From: Tyzzerella sp.
GTDB lineage: Bacteria > Bacillota > Clostridia > Lachnospirales > Anaerotignaceae
Length of the DNA: 37,721 nt
Assembly (NCBI GenBank): GCA_019415525.1
Contig: DXZA01000090.1
Span: 1-37,721 of the forward strand
Direction: 5' to 3'
Part shown: piece by piece, positions 24,013 through 31,382 of the stretch
Numbering within the stretch: the stretch's first letter is position 1
Layout: the number at the start of each line of letters is the position of its first letter
Program-made: the position numbers and the translations under genes
The notes under the pieces: generated by a model
Databases searched by the model: none
What the model was told of the DNA's origin: nothing
Seen by the model: only the letters and a program-made list of their open reading frames with translations

Positions 24013-25420
24013 ATATTGGAAAAACATCATCAGGTATACCACAAATATAAGGATTATCTTTTATTACTTCATTAAATTCTTCTTTCGCTTTAATTACAGT
24101 TTCATTATCAGTTAAAATATTTAATGCTGTTAAAGCAAGTATTTTTGATGCTGCTATAAGTCCTTTTTGTGCTATTGTTGAAAGTCCTTGAGCTGTTGTT
24201 TGCCAAGTATGTAATGCTGTACCCATACTATAACATGTTAATGTGAAATGACTTGTTGGTACAATGTGACTTACATCTCCTACATCAGTTGAAGCATTAA
24301 AATGAATGTAGTATGGTTTTGAATTATATATAGGTTCTGATGTTATTATATTTGCTTCTTTTTCTGAAATACCTTCTTTTAAAAATCTTGAAGCTACTGA
24401 TTTTATTGCAAATTCATCAAGTGTATTTATAAATTTTAAAGCATATTCTTTTTCTTCTTCTGTATATTCTATTGGAAGTATTTCTTTCATTACATTTTCT
24501 GTTACTTTGTTTATTACTGAATTTGTTATTATATCTGCATATGAATTTACTGTTTTTTCTGTTACACTTGTACCTGTCATAAGTGCTGCACCTTTTGCTA
24601 TATCATCAACTCTTTTGCTTATTGAAATAACAGTATCCATTTTTGGAGCTCGTATTGTATAAAAAACTTCTGCGTTTTCTTGTACTATATTAGGTGACAT
24701 ACCACCTGCATTTGTTATTGCATAATGAAGTTTTGCATCTGATGGTATGTGCTCACGAAGAAAATTTGAACCAACATTCATAAGTTCTACTGCATCAAGA
24801 GCACTTCTGCCAAGTTCAGGAGCGGCAGCGGCATGAGAGGCTTTTCCTTTGAATTTATAATATTTGCCATTATGTGCATAACAGCCAGAAGGTGTTATTG
24901 TTGTTATACATTCTGGGTGCCAAGATAATATTATATCAAAATCGTTAAATATACCTTCTCTTACCATAAAAGTTTTACCAGAACCGTTTTCTTCAGCTGG
25001 ACAACCTATAAAAAATATTGTTCCATTTATATTTTCTTTTTCCATAGAGTCCTTTAATGCACAAACAGATAATAGTGCTGCTGTTCCAAGTATATTATGA
25101 CCACAGCCATGACCAGAACTCATACCTTCTTTTGGACAATATGAAAAAGTATCTTCTTTTTGGCTTAGACCTTCTAAAGCGTCATATTCACCTATGATAC
25201 CTATATATGGTCTTCCTTTTCCGAATTTTCCTAAAAAAGCTGTAGGAATATTAGCCAGATTTGTTTCTACTTCAAAACCGTTTTTTTCTAATATTGATAA
25301 AAATAATTTTGCTGATTTAAATTCATTATATCTACATTCAGCTATTTCCCATATTTCTTTACTTATATTAAAAAATTCATTTTTGTTTTTTTCTATATAT
25401 GATATTATTTTTTCTTTCAA
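24011..25420 (-). CDS. M20 family metallopeptidase/amidohydrolase, AbgB-like
   Basis: A 469-residue cytosolic amidohydrolase resembling AbgB, the p-aminobenzoyl-glutamate hydrolase B subunit, and related M20D enzymes. Metal-site residues are visible: Asp80 (GEYDAL), Cys106 and His108 (GHGCGHN), Glu143-Glu144 (PAEENG) and His168 (SWHPE). The dimerisation domain contains FKGKASHAAAAPELGRSALDAVELMN. Cys106 in the metal motif is typical of the M20D branch. The substrate is unproven; N-acyl amino acids or aminobenzoyl-glutamate are candidates. The start is TTG behind AAGGAGG. No AbgA partner is nearby. Confidence 0.88.
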   Translation of the reverse strand: MKEKIISYIEKNKNEFFNISKEIWEIAECRYNEFKSAKLFLSILEKNGFEVETNLANIPTAFLGKFGKGRPYIGIIGEYDALEGLSQKEDTFSYCPKEGMSSGHGCGHNILGTAALLSVCALKDSMEKENINGTIFFIGCPAEENGSGKTFMVREGIFNDFDIILSWHPECITTITPSGCYAHNGKYYKFKGKASHAAAAPELGRSALDAVELMNVGSNFLREHIPSDAKLHYAITNAGGMSPNIVQENAEVFYTIRAPKMDTVISISKRVDDIAKGAALMTGTSVTEKTVNSYADIITNSVINKVTENVMKEILPIEYTEEEKEYALKFINTLDEFAIKSVASRFLKEGISEKEANIITSEPIYNSKPYYIHFNASTDVGDVSHIVPTSHFTLTCYSMGTALHTWQTTAQGLSTIAQKGLIAASKILALTALNILTDNETVIKAKEEFNEVIKDNPYICGIPDDVFPI

Positions 25421-25518
25421 AGTATATAACCTCCTTTTTGATAAAAAAATTTATATTAATTTTAGTCTATATATTTAAATTTGTATATAATTTTAGTAAA
25501 ATAATAAAAGGTGGTATT

Positions 25519-25857
25519 ATGTTTTTTGAAAATAAAAATATTTTAGTAATAGGTAATGGGTTTAGTGAATGTAAAGAGTATATTAAAAGTATAGTGAATT
25601 ATAATATATGTGATTTTGATATTAAATCTGAAAATAATGGTATAGTTATTTTTGAAGGTAAAATTTCAGATTTATTGATTATTTTAGATGATAAGTATAA
25701 ACTTTTGAAATTACTCGAAAAGATATCTAAAGATGGAATTATTGAGTATATTGGAAATGGAAAAATAAAATATTATACATGTAAATTTATAATGGCAAGT
25801 TGTTGTATGGGTAAATATATAAGGATTGTATCTAAAAATGAAATCAGTATATTATGA
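25519..25857 (+). CDS. Hypothetical protein (112 aa)
   Basis: I do not recognise this small protein. AAAGGTGG lies 6-7 bases before the ATG, which supports this start over longer frames reading from inside the divergent M20 gene. The sequence begins with a strand-Gly-Asn-Gly pattern (NILVIGNGFSECKEYI) and has five cysteines, two adjacent (ASCCMG). It sits alone between a divergent gene and the GntR promoter, with no partner to suggest a role. Confidence 0.7.
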   Translation: MFFENKNILVIGNGFSECKEYIKSIVNYNICDFDIKSENNGIVIFEGKISDLLIILDDKYKLLKLLEKISKDGIIEYIGNGKIKYYTCKFIMASCCMGKYIRIVSKNEISIL

Positions 25858-25860
25858 TTG

Positions 25861-25889
25861 TTTACAAAGAAGACTATACTTAGTATAAT
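25861..25889 (+). promoter_or_regulatory. Promoter of the GntR regulator gene
   Basis: TTTACA (25861-25866), 17-base spacer, TATAAT (25884-25889). The spacer/-10 includes an inverted repeat TATACT-T-AGTATA (25875-25887) that could be an operator. Confidence 0.6.
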
Positions 25890-25940
25890 TAAAAAATATT
25901 AAATAAAACGACTAAATAATGTAAAAAGCGAGGAATTTTA

Positions 25941-26585
25941 ATGGAACAACCAAGATCATTACTTGAATATGCACTTGATGCCATACGTGAAAACATTCTT
26001 ATCGGAAAATATCCAGCAGGTCAAAAACTCTCTACTCAAGATATAGCTGAAGAGCTAGGAATAAGTCGTACACCTGTTAATGCTGCAATAAATAGACTTG
26101 TTGCAGAGGGACTTGCAGAGGCTATACCAAGAAGGGGAACTATTGTAAGAAAACTTTCTAAAAAACAAATACAAGAAATAATTGATGTACGTACTATATT
26201 AGAAGTATATGCAGCACAACAAGCGATAAAAAATGTTGAAGAATATCCTGAAAAGCTTGAACATATGAAAGAACTTATTTGTAAGTTTGATGAATTGGTG
26301 GAATATGATTATAAATTTGCTTCAACAATAGAATCAGATTTTCATAGAACATTAATTGAACTTTCTGGGAATGAGCAGCTTTTAAGATTATATGATACAA
26401 ACTGGGCTGTTGGTTCTGCTTTTTATCTTTATGCTATGAGAAACATGTCTTTTGCAAAACAGAAAACACTTCTTGAAGAGCATAGATATATTGTAAAGCT
26501 TATTGAAGATAAAAATATTGAAGAACTTGAAAGAGTTTTAAGAGGACATATAGCATTTGTAAAAGATGTTATTAAAACAGTATAA
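25941..26585 (+). CDS. GntR family transcriptional regulator (FadR/FCD subfamily)
   Basis: A 214-residue regulator. Residues 1-75 form the GntR winged helix (SLLEYALDAIRENILIGKYP, QKLSTQDIAEELGISRTPVN, GLAEAIPRRGTIVRKLS). Residues about 80-210 form an all-helical FCD ligand-binding domain with ESDFHRTLIELSGN and EEHRYIVKLIEDKN. The acidic and His residues there commonly bind a metal and a carboxylate effector. It probably regulates the next genes (dipeptidase, LrgAB) and itself. A terminator follows, and the dipeptidase has its own -10, so the units are separate. Confidence 0.92.
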   Translation: MEQPRSLLEYALDAIRENILIGKYPAGQKLSTQDIAEELGISRTPVNAAINRLVAEGLAEAIPRRGTIVRKLSKKQIQEIIDVRTILEVYAAQQAIKNVEEYPEKLEHMKELICKFDELVEYDYKFASTIESDFHRTLIELSGNEQLLRLYDTNWAVGSAFYLYAMRNMSFAKQKTLLEEHRYIVKLIEDKNIEELERVLRGHIAFVKDVIKTV

Positions 26586-26587
26586 AT

Positions 26588-26620
26588 AAAAAAACAGACC
26601 TTTTTGGGGTCTGTTTTTTT
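26588..26620 (+). terminator. Rho-independent terminator after the GntR gene
   Basis: Perfect 13-bp stem (26588-26600 with 26608-26620), 7-base loop, seven As leading and seven Ts trailing. Confidence 0.92.
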
Positions 26621-26655
26621 ATTTATATAAAGTAAGTTATATTTATTTATTTTTA

Positions 26656-26664
26656 TGATATAAT
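26656..26664 (+). promoter_or_regulatory. Extended -10 promoter of the dipeptidase-lrgAB unit
   Basis: TGATATAAT fits TGnTATAAT and lies 37 bases before the TTG start of the dipeptidase. The -35 is poor. Confidence 0.45.
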
Positions 26665-26701
26665 CGTATTATGTTAATTTAAAATTAAGGGGTGCTTAGT
26701 T

Positions 26702-27640
26702 TTGAAAAATTATAAAAAAATATATATTACAGATATGCATTGTGACACAATAGTTAAATGTAAAAGGAAAGGTATTGATATTATTTCAAATGATATGCAT
26801 ATTGATTTGGAAAAAATAAAAAATACAGTTTCTTTACAAGATTTTGCAATATGGCTTGATAAATCGTATTATCATAGAGCTTATGATGAAACTATGGAAT
26901 GTATTGAATTTTATTATGAACAAATTAAAAAAAATAGTGATGTTATAGTTCCTGTTTATACATATGAAGATATACTTAATGCTCGTAAAAACAATAAAAT
27001 ATCTGCTCTCCTTTCTATAGAAGGAGGTGAAGCAATAGAAGGTAGTATTGAAAAACTTGAAAAATTTTATGAAAAAGGTGTAAGGCTTATGACACTTACA
27101 TGGAATTATAAAAACCATATAGGTGGTGGAGCAGGTGCTTGGGAATATGGTATATCAGACTTTGGAAAAGAAGTTATAAAACGTATGGAAGATATAGGTA
27201 TGATAGTAGATGTTTCGCATCTTTCAGACAAAAGTTTTTGGGATGTCATAAATATAGCCCAAAAACCTTTTGTTGCAAGCCATTCAAACGCAAGAAGTAT
27301 TTGTGGTGCAAAAAGAAATCTTACAGATGACCAAATTAGAGCACTTAAAGACATTGGAGGAGTTATGGGAATAAATCTATATAGTGATTTTATTTCTGAT
27401 AATGATACATGTGATATTAAAGATGTAATGAAACACATTGATTATATAATAGAAAATTTTGGTGATGATATAATTGGTTTTGGTTGTGATTATGATGGTA
27501 TAGAAAGGACACCAAAAGGTCTTGAAAATGCTTCTTGTCTTTCTAAAATAGTAGATGAAATAGTATCTCGATATGGAGTTGAAACTGCTGAAAAAATAGC
27601 TTGGAAAAATTTTGATAGAATATTTTCAGAACTACTTTAA
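26702..27640 (+). CDS. Membrane dipeptidase (peptidase M19)
   Basis: A 312-residue zinc dipeptidase of the renal-dipeptidase family, cleaving dipeptides, including some with a C-terminal D-residue. Metal ligands are visible: His13 and Asp15 (DMHCDT), Glu107 (SIEGGEA), His173 (VSHLSD) and His194 (ASHSNAR). A catalytic Asp lies in GFGCDYDG (263-265). No signal peptide is present, so it is cytoplasmic. It starts with TTG behind AAGGGGTG. A small membrane-protein gene and lrgAB follow closely, so they probably share a transcript; a role in recycling wall- or diet-derived peptides is inference. Confidence 0.92.
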   Translation: MKNYKKIYITDMHCDTIVKCKRKGIDIISNDMHIDLEKIKNTVSLQDFAIWLDKSYYHRAYDETMECIEFYYEQIKKNSDVIVPVYTYEDILNARKNNKISALLSIEGGEAIEGSIEKLEKFYEKGVRLMTLTWNYKNHIGGGAGAWEYGISDFGKEVIKRMEDIGMIVDVSHLSDKSFWDVINIAQKPFVASHSNARSICGAKRNLTDDQIRALKDIGGVMGINLYSDFISDNDTCDIKDVMKHIDYIIENFGDDIIGFGCDYDGIERTPKGLENASCLSKIVDEIVSRYGVETAEKIAWKNFDRIFSELL

Positions 27641-27657
27641 ATTAGGAGTTGAGTTAT

Positions 27658-28176
27658 ATGAAAATTACAAGTAAAAGAAGAGTTTTAAATATTATTTTAG
27701 GAATAGTTGTTGTTTTCATATGTATATGGAGAGTTGATAATTTTAAGTATTATAATATTGATAGAAGTGCTTTAAATATTGAGGCTGAAAAAATTATTGG
27801 TGATAATGGAATAAAAAATTATGAAATAACAGATGAAATGTATGAAAGTCAAAGTCTTACATACAAATTTGAGTATGAAGGTGATAAGTTTGGGTGTGTT
27901 ACTTTTATAAAGAGTATTTATAGAGATAAGTGGAGATTTTCTGATTTTCATTTATCAACAGATTTTAGTGATAATGAAATAAAATACATACCTTATACTC
28001 AAAAGCAAGTATATATTATTATTTGTGATAAATATGGTTTATATGCAGATTATGGTGAAGATGCTAAAAACAGAATGAATAGTACTTTGATATTAATAGC
28101 TATATTATTATTAAATTTTATTAATTTTTGTTATTGGCAGAATAAGAGGGATAAAAATAACAAAAAAACAGATTAG
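27658..28176 (+). CDS. Hypothetical membrane protein (172 aa)
   Basis: Not recognised. From the ATG at 27658 (AGGAG 10 bases upstream; the TTG at 27649 is too close) it has a basic N-terminus, one helix (about 11-27), an extracytoplasmic domain of about 110 residues, a second helix (about 142-160) and a basic tail (NKRDKNNKK). Two membrane anchors with the middle outside are predicted from the charges. It lies between the dipeptidase and lrgA with short gaps, so it is likely part of that operon. Confidence 0.7.
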   Translation: MKITSKRRVLNIILGIVVVFICIWRVDNFKYYNIDRSALNIEAEKIIGDNGIKNYEITDEMYESQSLTYKFEYEGDKFGCVTFIKSIYRDKWRFSDFHLSTDFSDNEIKYIPYTQKQVYIIICDKYGLYADYGEDAKNRMNSTLILIAILLLNFINFCYWQNKRDKNNKKTD

Positions 28177-28208
28177 CATAAATAATTTTTTATTCGGAGG
28201 TTATGTTT

Positions 28209-28568
28209 ATGGACTATTTAATGCAGTTTGGAATAATAATAGGTGTATCATTTTTTGGGACTTTCTTAAATAGTGTAATACCATTACCTGTTCCTGGAAG
28301 CGTATGGGGTATGATAGTTATGTTTATACTTCTTTGTCTTAAAGTTATAAAGCTAGAGCAGGTTGAAAAAGCTGCTGATTTTCTTCTTTCTATTATGACT
28401 GTTATGTTTGTTCCTGTTGGTGCAGGGCTTATAACAAGTTATGGTGCTATAAAAAGTGAAATATTTAAAATATTTGGAGTAATAATAATATCTACTGTTA
28501 TAAGCTTTTTTATAACAGGTAAAGTTGCACAGCTTGTTATAAATATGCAGAAAGGTGGTAGAAAATGA
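28209..28568 (+). CDS. lrgA: CidA/LrgA family membrane protein
   Basis: A 120-residue holin-like membrane protein with four hydrophobic helices and the family pattern IPLPVPGSVWGMIVMFILL (residues 24-42), followed by LLSIMTVMFVPVGAGL. LrgA/CidA proteins act with LrgB/CidB in murein-hydrolase control and, in some species, in pyruvate or related short-chain acid transport. The ATG at 28209 is 8 bases after CGGAGG; the ATG at 28203 is too near. Its stop overlaps the lrgB start (ATGA), indicating translational coupling. Confidence 0.93.
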   Translation: MDYLMQFGIIIGVSFFGTFLNSVIPLPVPGSVWGMIVMFILLCLKVIKLEQVEKAADFLLSIMTVMFVPVGAGLITSYGAIKSEIFKIFGVIIISTVISFFITGKVAQLVINMQKGGRK

Positions 28569-29275
28569 ATATGTCTTCAGCGATATATAATAGTTTATTT
28601 ACTAATGGATTATTTGGTATTTTACTTACTATAGGTGCCTTTAAAATAGGAATACTTATAAATAAAAAAACAAAACTTGTTATATGTAATCCTTTACTTA
28701 TAGCTATAATAGTTGTAATTGTATTTCTTATTATTACAGGTATTAAATATGAAGATTATTACATAGGTGGAGAGATGTTTCAGTTTATGCTTACTCCAGC
28801 AACTGTTGCTTTCGCCATTCCTCTTTATAGACAAATGGCTATATTAAGGAAAAATTTATGGGCAATACTTATAAGTATATTTTGTGGTTGTATATCTTGC
28901 ACTATGACTATATTTATACTTTCAAAAATTTGGAATATATCTGATACTGTATTTTATGGTCTTATGCCAAAATCAGTTACACTTGCAATTGCTTTAGGTA
29001 TTACAGAAGAACTTGGAGGACTTTCAGGTGTTACCTGTGTTGGGGTTGTTGTTTCTGGAATTATAGGTGCTGCATTTGTTACTGTATTTTCAAAAATATT
29101 TAAAATTGATAATAAAATAGCTCTTGGACTTTCTGTTGGTACTGCAACACATGCAATAGGTACTTCTAGAGCTATACAGATAGATGAGCTTGTTGGTGCA
29201 ATGGGAAGTTTATCTATTGTTATTGCAGGAGTTATGACTGTTGTAATAGTACCTATTGTGAGTAGTTTTTATTAA
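28565..29275 (+). CDS. lrgB: CidB/LrgB family membrane protein
   Basis: A 236-residue polytopic membrane protein with the LrgB signature LTPATVAFAIPLYRQ (about 76-90), then LMPKSVTLAIALGITEELGG and GTATHAIGTSRAI. About seven helices are visible, normal for the family. It forms a functional pair with LrgA, whose stop codon overlaps its ATG by 4 bases. It ends at a shared bidirectional terminator. Confidence 0.94.
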   Translation: MNMSSAIYNSLFTNGLFGILLTIGAFKIGILINKKTKLVICNPLLIAIIVVIVFLIITGIKYEDYYIGGEMFQFMLTPATVAFAIPLYRQMAILRKNLWAILISIFCGCISCTMTIFILSKIWNISDTVFYGLMPKSVTLAIALGITEELGGLSGVTCVGVVVSGIIGAAFVTVFSKIFKIDNKIALGLSVGTATHAIGTSRAIQIDELVGAMGSLSIVIAGVMTVVIVPIVSSFY

Positions 29276-29277
29276 AT

Positions 29278-29309
29278 AAAAAAGACAGATATTTATATCT
29301 GTCTTTTTT
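29278..29309. terminator. Bidirectional terminator between lrgB and the HTH protein gene
   Basis: Complementary arms 29278-29292 and 29295-29309 (AAAAAAGACAGATAT and its complement); the inner pairs must open to form a loop, leaving about 13 bp. As on one side and Ts on the other fit both convergent genes. Confidence 0.9.
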
Positions 29310-30804
29310 ATACACCTATGTTCATAAGTCTGTATACCATTGTTCCATATTCATCAAGCATTTTTTCAAGTGCAGCAGAATCATATTCTTGACATATATT
29401 ATGTCTTTTAAGTGTAGCTTCAGCAAATTCATTTATGCTATTTATTAAATATTTATTATTTATAGTATATATATTAGGCCCAATTCCTGTTCTATATGCT
29501 TCATGATTTTTTAAGAATGCTTTTTTATCATTTGCAAAAACAGATAATAATGATGAAAATTCATTTGCCATAACAGATTCATCATCTATTACTGCAAATC
29601 GTATTTTAGGATTTCTTTTTGATATATCAATTATTTTTTGAAGATGTGCAAGTCTTTCTTCAACTGTAAGAGTATATATAATATCTGTATAAAAAATTTC
29701 ACCATTTGTTATATATTTAAGTACTGAGGAACTAAGTACAAAAAATGTTATTTCACGTTTTTCAAATATTTCTTCCCAAGTTATTTGAAGATTTCTTATC
29801 ATTGCTTCTATATTATCATACCCTGTTTGTTTTTTTGCTGTTTCTACTATATTATCAATTATTTCTGAAGGAAGAAGAAATTCAAAACCTGTTGTTATAA
29901 AGAAATTAAATTTTGTTCTTGAATAAAAATCTGTTCTATAAGATTTTTTTGTCATTTCTTCAGCTGTACAACCATGTATAATACAAGGTTGGGCTTTAAA
30001 TTTATGACTAAAGAATGAATATATTCTTGCAACATCATCTTTATCACTTATATTCATACCAAAGTCAAAGTAACCATCAGAGCTAATTGATGTTATAACA
30101 GCAAATGAATTTTTTACAGCTATAACATTTGCATATTTGAGATTTTTGTTATCATAAAATTCAAAAAATACTGTGTTATTTCTTGTAAGAAATGTGTAAA
30201 GTTGCTTTGCATAATAATTAGAATTGGAATTAAATTCATCAATGTCAAGAGCAATATGGAAGGTTACTTTAATATTTGGGTTTTTTGCAAATTTATCAAA
30301 TACATTTATGTATTTTAAAGATTTACATATGTCTACTGTCCATAATACTTCAACGTCATTAACAGAACTTTTTATAACATAATTTATTTTTTTAACTATA
30401 TCTTCTAGAACTTGTTTTTTTAGAAGTAAAGGCATTTCGTCATGTGTTTTTGAAGTTGCCCTTGAAATTTCACTTCCAGAAGATAATCTATATGATGAAT
30501 TTAAAGCAGTTTCAATATTTTCTGAAAGTTGTATATATTGGTCATCACATGTATCATCTATTTTTAATACTATATCTTCAAATTCAAAGAAGAAGTCATC
30601 TAAACGTTCTTGAGCAATCACCTCTTTTGAAAATACTTTTGCAAGTTTTTTATTTATGACAGCTATTGTACGAGGTGTTGGCAAAAGACCTTTATTACAC
30701 CATTTACTAATGTATGATATGTCATAACCGGTTTCTCTTGCTAGTACTGCCATTTTTGTATTGGTAAAAACAATAAATTTTTTTAGAAGTTCACCATATA
30801 TCAT
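29308..30804 (-). CDS. Large HTH (XRE-like) regulator with uncharacterised C-terminal region
   Basis: A 498-residue protein. Residues 1-55 look like a helix-turn-helix: MAVLARETGYDISYISKWCNKG then LPTPRTIAVINKKLAKVF. The remaining ~440 residues match no family I recognise. They alternate strands and helices (NIKVTFHIALDIDEF, VFFEFYDNK, KIRFAVIDDESVM) and have no membrane segment, suggesting a sensor domain. AAGGAGG precedes the ATG at 30804. It is transcribed divergently from the CoA-transferase gene across 578 bases containing many TTGAA/TTCAA half-sites, so I suspect it controls that operon and itself. Regulator status is inferred from the HTH alone. Confidence 0.75.
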   Translation of the reverse strand: MIYGELLKKFIVFTNTKMAVLARETGYDISYISKWCNKGLLPTPRTIAVINKKLAKVFSKEVIAQERLDDFFFEFEDIVLKIDDTCDDQYIQLSENIETALNSSYRLSSGSEISRATSKTHDEMPLLLKKQVLEDIVKKINYVIKSSVNDVEVLWTVDICKSLKYINVFDKFAKNPNIKVTFHIALDIDEFNSNSNYYAKQLYTFLTRNNTVFFEFYDNKNLKYANVIAVKNSFAVITSISSDGYFDFGMNISDKDDVARIYSFFSHKFKAQPCIIHGCTAEEMTKKSYRTDFYSRTKFNFFITTGFEFLLPSEIIDNIVETAKKQTGYDNIEAMIRNLQITWEEIFEKREITFFVLSSSVLKYITNGEIFYTDIIYTLTVEERLAHLQKIIDISKRNPKIRFAVIDDESVMANEFSSLLSVFANDKKAFLKNHEAYRTGIGPNIYTINNKYLINSINEFAEATLKRHNICQEYDSAALEKMLDEYGTMVYRLMNIGV

Positions 30805-30845
30805 AAATAACCTCCTTAAAACTCTTTATATAGTGATATATAAAG

Positions 30846-31148
30846 TTGAATATGTTGAACAATTCAAATACTCATTTTTGAATGAATACAGTTTTCTCTT
30901 GAACATAATTAAAATTATAGCATACATATACCATTAATACAAAACAAATTTAAGTGCAATATTATTATTTTTAAAACAATTCAAGCAAAAAAATATATAA
31001 AAAATCAATTGAATTCAATTGAATTCAATAGTAATTAATACTAAAACTATGTATTTTTTGCACAATATAGTTTTTTTTTAATAAAAATTTTATAAATCAT
31101 TGAATTTATTGTTTCAATATAAGTCAACAACTGATATTTTTTTTCAAA
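30846..31148. promoter_or_regulatory. Cluster of TTGAA/TTCAA sites, candidate operator array
   Basis: Within about 300 bases I count seven TTGAA (30846, 30855, 30878, 30899, 31009, 31019, 31100) and six TTCAA (30863, 30980, 31014, 31024, 31113, 31144). Three arrangements are inverted repeats: TTGAA-CAA-TTCAA at 30855-30867, and two overlapping 12-bp palindromes ATTGAATTCAAT at 31008-31019 and 31018-31029, i.e. one DNA turn apart. The region lies between the divergent HTH protein and CoA-transferase genes and contains no coding sequence I can support. Confidence 0.5.
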
Positions 31149-31160
31149 TTGTGTATATCA

Positions 31161-31166
31161 TATAAT
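31161..31166 (+). promoter_or_regulatory. -10 box preceding the structured leader
   Basis: A perfect TATAAT. Initiation about 7 bases downstream would start the transcript near 31173, only six bases before the first arm of the long helix at 31179. No good -35 is visible, consistent with activator-dependent transcription. Confidence 0.5.
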
Positions 31167-31172
31167 AAACTT

Positions 31173-31366
31173 GTAAAACAGCTACGGCGAATAAGTAATA
31201 ATAAAGTACTAAGTTCTTTTGATTAAGAACAGTTTAAAAAACTAGCGACTTATTTATTAACTCTAACTGTAATAGTTAAGCATTTACATCATAAAACATA
31301 ATATTACAATAAGATTCCTAAACCCTAACTAACCATTTAATGCCGTAGCTGCTGAAAAAATTTACA
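31173..31366 (+). ncRNA. Candidate structured 5' leader RNA (riboswitch-like) of the CoA-transferase operon
   Basis: A perfect 10-bp helix pairs 31179-31188 (CAGCTACGGC) with 31342-31351, plus a G-U pair (31189/31341). It encloses about 150 bases. Directly inside, 31190-31196 pairs with 31248-31254 (7 bp). That arm holds hairpins 31213-31218/31225-31230 (6 bp, loop TTGATT) and 31231-31235/31239-31243 (5 bp). The other side has a small hairpin 31264-31268/31274-31278 and an A/C-rich single strand (about 31317-31334). The closing helix is GC-rich in very AT-rich surroundings and ends 16 bases before the ribosome site GAGGAGGAG. There is no T-run after it. I do not recognise B12, TPP, SAM, glycine, c-di-GMP or T-box consensus sequences. 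Confidence 0.5.
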
Positions 31367-31382
31367 GAGGAGGAGTATTCAT

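Noticed and set aside
31006..31029. TTGAATTCAA repeats as a CRISPR or satellite array
   Set aside because: Only two overlapping units, no spacers and no cas genes; operator-like palindromes fit better.
31173..31366. Leader read as a cobalamin riboswitch or T-box
   Set aside because: I see no B12-box-like segment and no T-box sequence, and no antiterminator/terminator pair with a T-run.
31342..31366. Closing helix of the leader as an intrinsic terminator
   Set aside because: The arm is followed by CTGAAAAAATTTA, not by a T-run, and the loop would be about 150 bases.
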